NCBI RefSeq assembly: GCF_018408855.1
Contig: NZ_AP024327.1
Span: forward strand, 62,001 to 126,000
Origin: Caballeronia sp. NK8
GTDB taxonomy: Bacteria; Pseudomonadota; Gammaproteobacteria; Burkholderiales; Burkholderiaceae
Direction: 5' to 3'
DNA length: 64,000 nucleotides
This document shows, piece after piece, positions 54,691 through 62,734 of the stretch; positions within the stretch are counted from its first letter, which is position 1; the number at the start of each line of letters is the position of its first letter. The position numbers were made by a program, and so were the translations under genes. The notes below the pieces were generated by a model. The model did no database searches and was not told the origin of the DNA. It worked only from the letters and a program-made list of their open reading frames with translations.

Positions 54691-55311
54691 TCAGCCAATT
54701 TTCACGTTCATGGCCAAGTCCCAGGTGCCGGCGCCATTCTTGGCCAAGCCGATCATCATCAGGCCGAGCGCCTCAAGCGCATGAGCCATTTGCAGACCGC
54801 CGACATCGAACGGACGAAGTCCGAGACTCTCGACGAAGGCCGAAACGCGCGCCTTCGCCTGCGCATCGTCTGCAGCGATGAACGCGTCGAGGCAGCCGCC
54901 CCGAGCAAGGACGTGGCCAAAGACGGTGTTGAACGCCTTCACGACATGCGCGCCGGAGGGGAGGCTGCTGGCGGTCTCCCGCGCGCCGGAACTGCCGTGA
55001 GGCGTGACGAGGCCCGAGAGATCGGGAGCAACGGGGTTGGTGATATCGACTATCACCTTGCCATCGAGTGTGTTTCCAAAGTCGGCGACCACCGCCGACA
55101 AGCCGGAATACGGCACGGCTAGAATGACGATGTCGCCCGCTGGCGGGGCACCATACGTCCCGGTGGTCACTTTGTCTGTGAGCTTGTCGGCCAGCGCCCG
55201 CGCCTTGGCGGGGTCGCGACTGACCACTTCGACGTTGTGTCCCGCCCTGTCGGCACGGCCGGCGATCGCTGCGGCCATGCTTCCTGACCCGATGATGCTG
55301 ATAATGCTCAT
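54691..55311 (-). CDS. F420-dependent NADP oxidoreductase-like protein
   Basis: A 206-residue Rossmann protein: SIISIIGSGSMAAAIAGRAD at the N-terminus, VILAVPYSGLSAVV and the conserved VDITNPVAPDL and HVVKAFNTVFG segments of the NADP oxidoreductase/F420 family. Burkholderiales do not make F420 in general, so NADP(H)-linked oxidoreduction of another substrate is more likely. GAGGAA lies 8 bases upstream of the ATG. The SDR gene lies 200 bases upstream on the same strand. Confidence 0.86.
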   Translation of the reverse strand: MSIISIIGSGSMAAAIAGRADRAGHNVEVVSRDPAKARALADKLTDKVTTGTYGAPPAGDIVILAVPYSGLSAVVADFGNTLDGKVIVDITNPVAPDLSGLVTPHGSSGARETASSLPSGAHVVKAFNTVFGHVLARGGCLDAFIAADDAQAKARVSAFVESLGLRPFDVGGLQMAHALEALGLMMIGLAKNGAGTWDLAMNVKIG

Positions 55312-55511
55312 GGCAAGTTTCCTCATAAGTTTCAGTGTTGTTGATGGCTGGTAAACAAGGTCAACCCCTGGGTGGCCCATCAGCGTCGCGCAATGAGAAC
55401 ATCTACGAGTTCCAGGGACGAGCGGGGCCTATCCCTCAAACGATCTGCCCGCAGATTCACCGCCAATGCGCCGCTCCGGATAAACGCGTAGAGCGCCGCG
55501 GACATGGCGCG

Positions 55512-56246
55512 TCAGAGTTGCGCAAGACCGCCGTCAACGGCGACTTCGCTGGCCGTCATGAAGCTGCTGTCCGGCGATGCGAGAAAGGCGGCCACCGCCC
55601 CGATCTCCGCCGGATCGGCCATGCGCCGGAGCGGAGTCATCGAGGCGAAGAGCTTCTGGCCTTCCTCGCCTAGCGCTTCCTTGGCCAGTTCGGTCGCCGT
55701 TGCTCCCGGCGACAGCACGTTCACCCGGATGCCGGTGCCTTTCAAATCCTCCGCCCAGGTCCGCGCGAGGTTACGGACCGCCGCCTTGCTCGCGCTGTAT
55801 GCGCTCATCGCCGGGGCGCCTGTGGTGCCGGCGCTCGATCCGGTCAGGATGATCGAGCCGCCCTCGCTCATCAGCGGTAACGCTTTCTGGACCGTAAAGA
55901 TCGTTCCCTTCACATTGGTGTCGAAGGTTTCGTCGATGTGCTCGGCGGTGATCTTGCCGAGCGGAAGTGAGCTTCCTGCCCCGGCATTGGCGAATACGAT
56001 GTCAAGTGCTCGCCGCTCGGCCTTCACCGCCGCGTAGAGTCGGTCGAGGTCGGCCTGATCGGAGACCGAACCCTTCACCGCGCGGGCGTTGGGCCCGAGG
56101 TCGGCCAGAGCGGCGTCGAGCGCTTCCTGCCTGCGGCCGAAGATGAATACGAAGGCCCCTTCTTCGATAAAGCGCTTCGCTGCGGCGCGGCCGATGCCAG
56201 TAGCGCCACCGGTGATTACAGCGGTCTTTCCATCCAGTCTGTTCAT
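55512..56246 (-). CDS. short-chain dehydrogenase/reductase
   Basis: A 244-residue classical SDR: ITGGATGIGRAAAKRF at residues 11-26, ANAGAGSSLPLG, catalytic Ser in ILTGSSAGTTG and Tyr-x3-Lys in SAYSASKAAV. The Arg-containing strand end FIFGRRQEAL favours NADP. The substrate is unknown. ATG 56246 is used; a TTG-type longer frame begins at 56267. It is divergent from the LysR gene at 56353, which probably regulates it and the F420-type reductase. Confidence 0.88.
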   Translation of the reverse strand: MNRLDGKTAVITGGATGIGRAAAKRFIEEGAFVFIFGRRQEALDAALADLGPNARAVKGSVSDQADLDRLYAAVKAERRALDIVFANAGAGSSLPLGKITAEHIDETFDTNVKGTIFTVQKALPLMSEGGSIILTGSSAGTTGAPAMSAYSASKAAVRNLARTWAEDLKGTGIRVNVLSPGATATELAKEALGEEGQKLFASMTPLRRMADPAEIGAVAAFLASPDSSFMTASEVAVDGGLAQL

Positions 56247-56324
56247 GACATGCATCCTTCGAAACAAAAGTGACAGTCACGATTCTGGACCGCTTGCGTC
56301 ATGAGGCCAATTGACTAAATATCT

Positions 56325-56335
56325 ATGGATACCAT
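56325..56335. promoter_or_regulatory. ATGG-ATA-CCAT dyad, candidate LysR site
   Basis: A short perfect dyad 18 bases before the LysR start, in the 106-base gap shared with the SDR gene. The position suits a LysR autoregulatory site; the sequence does not by itself prove it. Confidence 0.35.
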
Positions 56336-56352
56336 CTACTTTTTTGATACGT

Positions 56353-57300
56353 ATGCTCGATAACGTGACCATCAATCAACTTCGGGCTTTCGTTGCTGTC
56401 TGTGACGCAGGAAGCTTTTCCGGGGCGGCGCGCGAGCTGAGGCGTGCACAGTCGGCGATCAGTCACGCGATCGCCGCGCTCGAGAGTGCCTTCGATGTAG
56501 CGCTGTTCGAGCGCAATACTCGCAAGGCAACACTTACGGCAGCGGGCCGCAGCCTCCTGCCTGATGCTCGCGGTGTGATTTCACGCACCGAGGAAATGAA
56601 GATGCGCGCAGCTTCGATCGCTGAAGCGGGTGTCCCGCAAGTCTCGATTGCTGTGGATACCTATTTTCCGCGTGTGCACCTGATCGAATGCCTGCGCATC
56701 CTGCAGGCGGACTTTCCGACAGTTGCGATCAATCTGCGCATGACGACGATGCAGGGCGGCGAGCGCTTGATTCTCGATGGCACCTGTGGATTGGCTGTGA
56801 CGATCGCGGACGTGCCCGAACTCGACCCCAGTGCGATCGAGAGGCTGCACCTATGCGAAGCGCGGATGGTGACCGTCTGTGCGCCATCGCATCCGCTGGC
56901 GGCGATCGCGGGACCGATTTCGCGAGAGGATTTTGGCCGGCACATCCAGCTTGTCGTAACCGACAATCAGCCCGACGCAGAGAAGACACAGCAGGGGGTC
57001 GCAAGCGGACGCCAGTGGCTGGTGAACGACCTCGGCGCGAAGCACGATCTGCTGAGGGGGGGCTTGTGCTGGGGGCACATGCCGCATCATCTGGTCGCGG
57101 ACGACCTCGTGCACGGAATGCTCGTTGAACTGCAACGGCGTGCCTGGCACATGCGTCCACTTACGTTCATGATCTCGCAGCGGCGGGGGTACTCGTTTTC
57201 CGCATGCGACACGCAACTGGTCGCGCTCCTTGGCAATCGTCAGCGCTTGCCAAAGGATGCAAGCCGGCGCTCCGTATCACGCAAAGGCAAGAAGGCTTGA
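56353..57300 (+). CDS. LysR-family transcriptional regulator
   Basis: A 315-residue regulator: helix-turn-helix TINQLRAFVAVCDAGSFSGAARELRRAQSAISHAI, then the effector-binding domain (PQVSIAVDTYFPRVHLIECL, PELDPSAIERLHLCEARMVTV). ATG 56353 begins at the family's usual N-terminus; a TTG at 56311 would add 14 residues. It is divergent from the SDR gene. The last 30 residues are basic (ASRRSVSRKGKK). The inducer is unknown. Confidence 0.88.
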   Translation: MLDNVTINQLRAFVAVCDAGSFSGAARELRRAQSAISHAIAALESAFDVALFERNTRKATLTAAGRSLLPDARGVISRTEEMKMRAASIAEAGVPQVSIAVDTYFPRVHLIECLRILQADFPTVAINLRMTTMQGGERLILDGTCGLAVTIADVPELDPSAIERLHLCEARMVTVCAPSHPLAAIAGPISREDFGRHIQLVVTDNQPDAEKTQQGVASGRQWLVNDLGAKHDLLRGGLCWGHMPHHLVADDLVHGMLVELQRRAWHMRPLTFMISQRRGYSFSACDTQLVALLGNRQRLPKDASRRSVSRKGKKA

Positions 57301-57440
57301 ACGCGCTCTTTCTGTATCGGCGTGCGGCAGCCGAATGAGTATCGATGACCGGCATCGGAAGCAAATTCGCTTGAGCACCGGAATTCGGTCTTGGACCGGG
57401 TCCAGAGCGACCAGGCGGGAGCAAAGGAAAGGGAGGCAGG

Positions 57441-58391
57441 ATGCTCGACTTGAAGCTATTGAAGACGTTCGTGGTAGCGGGCGATCTGTTGCATTTTGGC
57501 CGTACCGCCGAGGCACTTCACTCGACGCAGCCCGGTGTGACGCAACACATTGCCCGGCTCGAAGAGCAACTAGGCGTCCAGTTACTTCGGCGCAGTAAGC
57601 GCGCCGTATCGCTCACCGAAGCGGGAAAGACACTACTTCGGCAGGCATCGCAAATGCTCGCGCTAGCGGATCGCATGCATGCCGATGCGCGCGCGATGGG
57701 CGATGGTTTGGACGGCCACCTGCTGATTGGACTTTCATCTGCGATCATTCATAGTACCGTGCCTGCGGATATCAGGGCCTTTCGCCACGCTCATCCGCTG
57801 ATTCGAATATCCCCGACCGTCGAGAGTGCGGACCGTTTGTATGAGTTGCTCGATGCGTCGCTCGTCGACGTTCTCGTCACCACACTACCCAAGCGCGACG
57901 ATCAACTCCACAACGTAAAACTCCAATCGCGCATCGAGATGGGAGTTGCATTGCCAAGCGATCATCCGCTCGCGAAAGAGCCGATGCTGTCGATCGGCGA
58001 TCTTGCCGGTGAACCCTTCTACACGGTGCCGCGCGACCGTCATCCCGAGGTGTACGACAGTCTCACTGCCATCATCAGGCGGCGCGGCCGGCCGGCTCGC
58101 ATCGTGGGTCATGAGATTTCTTTCACTAATCTGCTCGCGCGAGTAGCGCTTGGCGACGGCGTAGCACTCGTGCCTAGCGCCTACGCGGGCATCGCGACAC
58201 CCGGCGTGAATGTCGTGCCGATCAGTGACGCATCATTGTCGACGCTTCAAACGTATCTGGTTTATCGGCGTGACCGTGGCGAGGTCGCCGTCGAACATTT
58301 TATTCGAGTGATGAGAGAGCGAAACGGTGCGTCAGGACTACGTCAAACGCGCGTCGTTAATAAGCGTTCGTTATCAAAGGCGACGAAATAA
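57441..58391 (+). CDS. LysR-family transcriptional regulator
   Basis: A 316-residue regulator: helix-turn-helix DLKLLKTFVVAGDLLHFGRTAEALHSTQPGVTQHIARL and a BenM/CbnR-like effector domain (GHLLIGLSSAIIHSTVPADI, GDGVALVPSAYAGIATPGVN). GGGAGG lies upstream of the ATG. It is followed by the histidine ammonia-lyase gene in the same direction after 154 bases, so it probably regulates that gene, perhaps with a histidine- or urocanate-type signal. Confidence 0.89.
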   Translation: MLDLKLLKTFVVAGDLLHFGRTAEALHSTQPGVTQHIARLEEQLGVQLLRRSKRAVSLTEAGKTLLRQASQMLALADRMHADARAMGDGLDGHLLIGLSSAIIHSTVPADIRAFRHAHPLIRISPTVESADRLYELLDASLVDVLVTTLPKRDDQLHNVKLQSRIEMGVALPSDHPLAKEPMLSIGDLAGEPFYTVPRDRHPEVYDSLTAIIRRRGRPARIVGHEISFTNLLARVALGDGVALVPSAYAGIATPGVNVVPISDASLSTLQTYLVYRRDRGEVAVEHFIRVMRERNGASGLRQTRVVNKRSLSKATK

Positions 58392-58545
58392 TAATTGGCG
58401 CGGTAATGCAGAAACATTCATCATCTCAAAGATTTCGCTGAAAGGGCGTTGCCTTCGTCATGAAGCAGGCGCGAACATCACAATGTTGCGCACACAGGCT
58501 CACCGACGTTGAAGTGATTCCCGCCGCCAAAGAACAGGAGGTCGA

Positions 58546-60078
58546 ATGAATATCGATATCGTGCCAGGCGCGAACACGCTTGCGGACTGGTACGCCGTTT
58601 ACGCTCAAGGCGCAACCGCGTTACTGGGTGATGCGGCCCGCATCAACGTCATGCGCTCGGCGGCGATGGTTGACGAAATGATTGCGAAGGGCGACCCCGT
58701 GTATGGGGTGAATACCGGTTTCGGCAATCTGTCGAATCGACGGATTGATGCAGCCGACCTGCATACGTTGCAGGAGAATCTCGTTCTTTCGCATACGGTC
58801 GGCGTGGGCGATCCACTGCCGGAGGGTGTCGTGCGCCTCGTTATCGCGCTCAAGCTGGCGGCGCTGTCGTTGGGTGCATCCGGTGTGCGCGGCGAAGTCG
58901 TCGGGTTGCTCGAACAGATGCTGGTGCGAGGTGTGTTGCCGATGATACCGGGGCAGGGTTCGGTCGGTGCATCCGGAGATCTTGCGCCGCTGGCCCATCT
59001 CTCGGCGGTGATGATCGGCCGGGGCCGCGCGACATTCAACGGCGAGCTGCTGAGCGGCGCGGACGCATTGTCGCGCGCTGGACTGAATCCTGTCCGATTC
59101 GGTCCGAAGGAAGGACTCGCGATGCTGAATGGCACGCAAGTATCCACGGCCTTGTGCCTCGCTGGAATGTTCGAAATCTGGCGCGTTGTGCAATCGTCAC
59201 TGGCCGTTGCAGCGCTGACCTTCGAGGGCGCGCTTGGGTCGACCGCGCCTCTCGATCCGCGCATTCACGCGCTCAAGCCGCATCGCGGGCAGGTCGAGGT
59301 CGCCGCTGCTTTGCGCAATTTGCTCAAGGAAAGTGAGTTCCGCGAGTTGCAACGCATTAAGGGACGCTTGCAGGATCCCTACAGCTTGCGCTGCATTCCT
59401 CAGGTGATGGGCGCATGCCATGAAGTGTTTCGCTTCGCCTGTGCGATGCTTGAAACCGAGGCGCGCAGCGCGTCGGACAACCCGCTGATCCTCGTCGATA
59501 ACGGTGACGTCATCTCTGGCGGCAACTTTCATGCGGAACCCGTCGCGTTCGTCGCCGATGCGCTTGCAAACGTCGCGGCCGAGACCGGCGGCATGGCCGA
59601 GCGGCGTATCGCATTCCTGCTCGATGGATCGATGAGTGGTTTGCCGCCATTTCTGACGGGCACCAGCGGACTGACGTCTGGTTTCATGAGCCTGCAGATC
59701 ACGGCGGCTGCGCTCGTAGCGGAAAACCGTCAACGTTCGCATCCCGCGTCGGTCGAGAGCGTTCCGACGGTGGGCAATCAGGAAGATCATGTATCGATGG
59801 CTACGCACGGTGCGCGCCGTCTTCTGGATATGGCGCGCAACGCGAATTCGATCGTCGCAATCGAGCTTCTCGCCGCAACGGAAGCGATGGATTGTCACGG
59901 TGCGTTGCGCTCGTGCGCGACGCTCGAATTGCTTCGTTCCGCCGTGCGCGAGCGCGTGCCCTCGATGGCCACGGACTGGGAGTTCTCTAGCGCGCTGGAC
60001 CATGCACAGTCGCTTGTGAGCAGCGGCGAACTCGCGAGGCTCGCTGGATTGGATCTCGTACCACGTTTCGAAACATGA
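58546..60078 (+). CDS. hutH: histidine ammonia-lyase (aromatic amino acid lyase family)
   Basis: A 510-residue lyase that removes ammonia from histidine to give urocanate. The self-made MIO cofactor comes from Ala142-Ser143-Gly144 in GSVGASGDLAPLAHL. Tyr53 (GVNTGFG) and His83 (LVLSHTVGVG) match the histidine-specific enzyme, as do SDNPLI, GDVISGGNFHAEPVA and NQEDHVSM with its Glu. Full family length. GGAGG is 5-6 bases before the ATG. The rest of the hut pathway (urocanase and so on) is not here, so this may be a second copy or act on a related amino acid. Confidence 0.88.
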   Translation: MNIDIVPGANTLADWYAVYAQGATALLGDAARINVMRSAAMVDEMIAKGDPVYGVNTGFGNLSNRRIDAADLHTLQENLVLSHTVGVGDPLPEGVVRLVIALKLAALSLGASGVRGEVVGLLEQMLVRGVLPMIPGQGSVGASGDLAPLAHLSAVMIGRGRATFNGELLSGADALSRAGLNPVRFGPKEGLAMLNGTQVSTALCLAGMFEIWRVVQSSLAVAALTFEGALGSTAPLDPRIHALKPHRGQVEVAAALRNLLKESEFRELQRIKGRLQDPYSLRCIPQVMGACHEVFRFACAMLETEARSASDNPLILVDNGDVISGGNFHAEPVAFVADALANVAAETGGMAERRIAFLLDGSMSGLPPFLTGTSGLTSGFMSLQITAAALVAENRQRSHPASVESVPTVGNQEDHVSMATHGARRLLDMARNANSIVAIELLAATEAMDCHGALRSCATLELLRSAVRERVPSMATDWEFSSALDHAQSLVSSGELARLAGLDLVPRFET

Positions 60079-60166
60079 ACGTGTCCAAGAGATGGGGCGT
60101 CGCTTGTGCGATTTGTGTCACTGCGATCGAGGCGGTGCATGCTGTCTATGGGATTGGGCAAGGTTC

Positions 60167-60706
60167 ATGCTAACCCCCGACTATCTTTCCAAACTAAAAC
60201 TCGTTCCGGAGAGCGAACGCTTCGCTCGGTTACCCGAACGGGTCGGCAATTCGATTGCTGATCTGGACGTCGTTGTGTTCAACGTGCCCGACGATGCATC
60301 GGATACCGATGCATGCATGGCTCGTTACGATATTCCGGTTGAAGACAATGCCAACACCATCATCGTGCGATTCAAGAAGAATGGCGCTGAGCACCTTGCG
60401 GCGATAGTTGCGCTCGCGGACAAACGAATCGACGTCAATGGCGCTGCCCGGAGAGCGCTAGAGGCAAGCCGCATATCGTTCGCTTCCCGCGACGACGCTG
60501 TCAACGCTTCTGGAATGGAATACGGTGGTATCACGGCGTTTGGTCTGCCTGTCGGCTGGCGAATACTGGTGGATGCGGCTGTGCTGGAGCGGAAGATGAT
60601 TGTCATGGGCGCTGGAATACGAGAGGCGAAGCTTCTCTTGCCACCTTCAGCGTTGTTGAGTCTCTCAGGTGTTAGCGTGGTCTCACTGGCCAAGCCGAAT
60701 TCGTAA
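60167..60706 (+). CDS. YbaK/ProX-family aminoacyl-tRNA deacylase-like protein
   Basis: A 179-residue protein with the YbaK editing fold: NTIIVRFKKNGAEHLAAIVA, then the conserved GGITAFGLPVGWRILVDAAVLE segment and VMGAGIREAKLLLPPSALL end. Such proteins free tRNAs charged with the wrong amino acid. ATG 60167 has AAGG upstream; the longer frame from 60092 is Cys-rich and has no family match. It is 88 bases after hutH; its function near a histidine lyase is unclear. Confidence 0.82.
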   Translation: MLTPDYLSKLKLVPESERFARLPERVGNSIADLDVVVFNVPDDASDTDACMARYDIPVEDNANTIIVRFKKNGAEHLAAIVALADKRIDVNGAARRALEASRISFASRDDAVNASGMEYGGITAFGLPVGWRILVDAAVLERKMIVMGAGIREAKLLLPPSALLSLSGVSVVSLAKPNS

Positions 60707-60908
60707 GATGATGACGATGTGAGCGTGTCGGACATTTCTCGGCACTGGAGCAACCGGAACCGCTCGCGGCAATGGCAGCAATCCGCTACGGGGCCGCCTT
60801 TGAGCGCGACCAGCGCCAACGTCCGCAAAGGCCGACGAGCCGACCACTCCGCGCGTGAAAACGCCTTTCGCCAAACCTGACGCTTTGCCGCCCGCCCTAA
60901 CGCTCCGC
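60707..60908. other. convergent intergenic region with hairpin
   Basis: Between the YbaK-like gene and the alkene reductase gene, both ending here. CCGCCTTTG (about 60794) and CAAAGGCCG (about 60826) pair with one mismatch and could end both transcripts. No T-tract was seen. Confidence 0.35.
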
Positions 60909-61979
60909 TCACGCAGCAACCTCCCCCAGCAACGGATAATCGTTATACCCAGCCTCGTCGTCCCGATAAATCGTTTCCACATCGACCTCGTTGAGCCGTG
61001 CGCCGCGTCTGAAGCGCTCGACCAGGTCCGGATTCGCCACGAAGGGACGACCGAACGCCGCAGCATCTCCCTCCCCGCGTGCGATGGCACGTTCGGCACT
61101 TTCCTTCGTCAGCCCCTCGTTGAGAATGAACGCACCCTTGAAGATGCGCCGCACTGCACGCCCAATGCGCTCATCCCCGCGCTCAATCGATTCGCGAGCA
61201 AAAATAAAAGCAATGTGACGCTTATCGAGCTGCTCTGCCACATAGGCAAACAGTGCGCGGGGATTGGAATCATGCATCGAATATGAACTCGACATCAAGT
61301 TCAGATGCACGCCGATGCGATCGGCGGGCCAGACGGTCAGCAGCGCATCGACCGCCTCCAGCAGAAAGCGTGCGCGGTTCTCGATCGATCCGCCGTAGCG
61401 ATCCGTTCTCTGGTTCGATCCGTCATGAAGAAACTGATCGAAAAGATAGCCGTTCGCCGCATGCAGTTCGACGCCATCGAAGCCGGACCGTTTCGCGTTT
61501 TCAGCGCCGCGGCGAAAATCCTCGACGATGCCGGGAATTTCCTCAGTCAGAAGCGCGCGCGGAACGGCGTAGGGACGCATGGGCCGAACGCGATTGACAT
61601 GACCTTGCGGTGCGATTGCGCTCGGCGCAACCGGTGGCTGTCCGTCATGGTAGACCGGGTCCGACACTCGACCGACATGCCAGAGTTGCGACACGATCAA
61701 GCCGCCCACATCGTGAACGGCGGAAACGAGTTTTGTCCATCCTTCAACCTGCTTCTCGCTCCAGATGCCCGGCGTGTTCGGATATCCGACGCCCTGCGGC
61801 GTCACCGACGTCGCTTCGCTAATGATCAGACCGGCCGTTGCGCGCAGTGCGTAGTGATGTGCATTGAGCGGGCCCGGAGCACGTTCATCGAAGGCACGCA
61901 TGCGCGTGAGCGGCGCCATGACGATACGGTTTCGTAACCTGAGCGCGCCGATCTGGACGGGGTCAAAGAGTGTCGGCAT
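60909..61979 (-). CDS. old yellow enzyme family alkene reductase (NemA-like)
   Basis: A 356-residue FMN-dependent reductase that reduces activated C=C bonds, nitroesters or quinones with NADPH. N-terminal LFDPVQIGALRLRNRIVMAPLTRMRA, then SQLWHVGRVSD and the signature VELHAANGYLFDQFLHDGSNQRTDRYGGS spread over residues 173-205 with the catalytic Asn/His region. The family length is complete. It is divergent from the Rrf2 gene, and a perfect palindrome lies 23 bases upstream of its start, so it is probably induced by electrophiles or nitrosative stress through that regulator. Confidence 0.9.
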   Translation of the reverse strand: MPTLFDPVQIGALRLRNRIVMAPLTRMRAFDERAPGPLNAHHYALRATAGLIISEATSVTPQGVGYPNTPGIWSEKQVEGWTKLVSAVHDVGGLIVSQLWHVGRVSDPVYHDGQPPVAPSAIAPQGHVNRVRPMRPYAVPRALLTEEIPGIVEDFRRGAENAKRSGFDGVELHAANGYLFDQFLHDGSNQRTDRYGGSIENRARFLLEAVDALLTVWPADRIGVHLNLMSSSYSMHDSNPRALFAYVAEQLDKRHIAFIFARESIERGDERIGRAVRRIFKGAFILNEGLTKESAERAIARGEGDAAAFGRPFVANPDLVERFRRGARLNEVDVETIYRDDEAGYNDYPLLGEVAA

Positions 61980-62001
61980 CTGAAAATCCTCGCTGGTACT
62001 T

Positions 62002-62024
62002 GATGTAACAAGATTAGTTACATC
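62002..62024. promoter_or_regulatory. perfect palindromic operator upstream of the alkene reductase
   Basis: GATGTAAC and GTTACATC are perfect inverted arms with a 7-base AT-rich spacer. The same pattern lies at 62131-62157 before the Rrf2 gene, so it is a candidate site for that repressor. Confidence 0.65.
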
Positions 62025-62120
62025 GTAGCCATCTCTCGGCTCACGAACAATGTCGAGGCTGGAATGCTCTATTGTCGAAAAGCATTGTGCAAACAGCCAG
62101 CGTCACACCGATAAGCCCGT

Positions 62121-62157
62121 TTGACGCTTTCAGATGTAACCAATATAGTTATATCTG
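62121..62157 (+). promoter_or_regulatory. Rrf2 promoter overlapped by the same operator
   Basis: TTGACG (62121-62126), a 17-base spacer and TATAGT (62144-62149) make a good sigma-70 promoter. The arms CAGATGTAAC and GTTATATCTG (9 of 10 pairs, 7-base spacer) cover its -10 region, a layout expected for autorepression. Confidence 0.65.
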
Positions 62158-62177
62158 AAGACGAAGATCATGACGAT

Positions 62178-62612
62178 ATGAGCGCAAATAGCCGCCTGAC
62201 GATCGCAACACACATTCTCACCTGGATGGCGCTCGTCGCGCGCAGGGAAACCGATCCGGTCACGTCCGACCGCATCGCGGCGAGCGTGAACACCAATCCA
62301 GTGGTGATTCGCCGCATGCTCGGTTATCTGGCGAGGGCGGGTCTGGTCGAGAGCTATCGAGGCGTGAACGCGGGGTGGCGCCTCGCCAGACGGGCCGACG
62401 AGATTACCTTGCTCGATGTGTTCGATGCACTCGAAGAGGGCGCGCAGTTCGCGCTTCATGCTTCGAAACCCAGTCAACGATGTCCGGTGGGAAAGGGCAT
62501 CGGTTCGCCGCTGAGCCGTGTGTATGACTCCATCGACCATGGCATGCGTACGACACTGGCCAGAAAAACAATCAAGGCGATTCTGACCGAGACGCTCGCA
62601 TCCAAGCGATAA
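62178..62612 (+). CDS. Rrf2-family transcriptional regulator
   Basis: A 144-residue winged-helix regulator: LTIATHILTWMALVARRE, TNPVVIRRMLGYLARAGLVES, then LLDVFDALEEGAQF. It lacks the three Cys residues that hold an Fe-S cluster in IscR/NsrR; only one Cys (QRCPVG) is present, so it resembles the YwnA/HypR type that senses reactive electrophiles through one Cys. That would match the adjacent alkene reductase. The ATG at 62178 is used; upstream in-frame sequence is the promoter. Confidence 0.85.
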   Translation: MSANSRLTIATHILTWMALVARRETDPVTSDRIAASVNTNPVVIRRMLGYLARAGLVESYRGVNAGWRLARRADEITLLDVFDALEEGAQFALHASKPSQRCPVGKGIGSPLSRVYDSIDHGMRTTLARKTIKAILTETLASKR

Positions 62613-62734
62613 CCCGCGCGGCCGGTAGATAACTTCACTCAAAAGCCGCTCAACTATGTAACACTACTGTCATACATCAGTTTTCAACCGCCTGACGTCA
62701 GCGTCACGTCCTGTTGTGAGGAAATCGATCTGCC

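Noticed and set aside
60092..60166. Cys-rich N-terminal extension of the YbaK-like gene
   Set aside because: Overlaps the gap after hutH, has no family match, and the ATG at 60167 has a better ribosome site.
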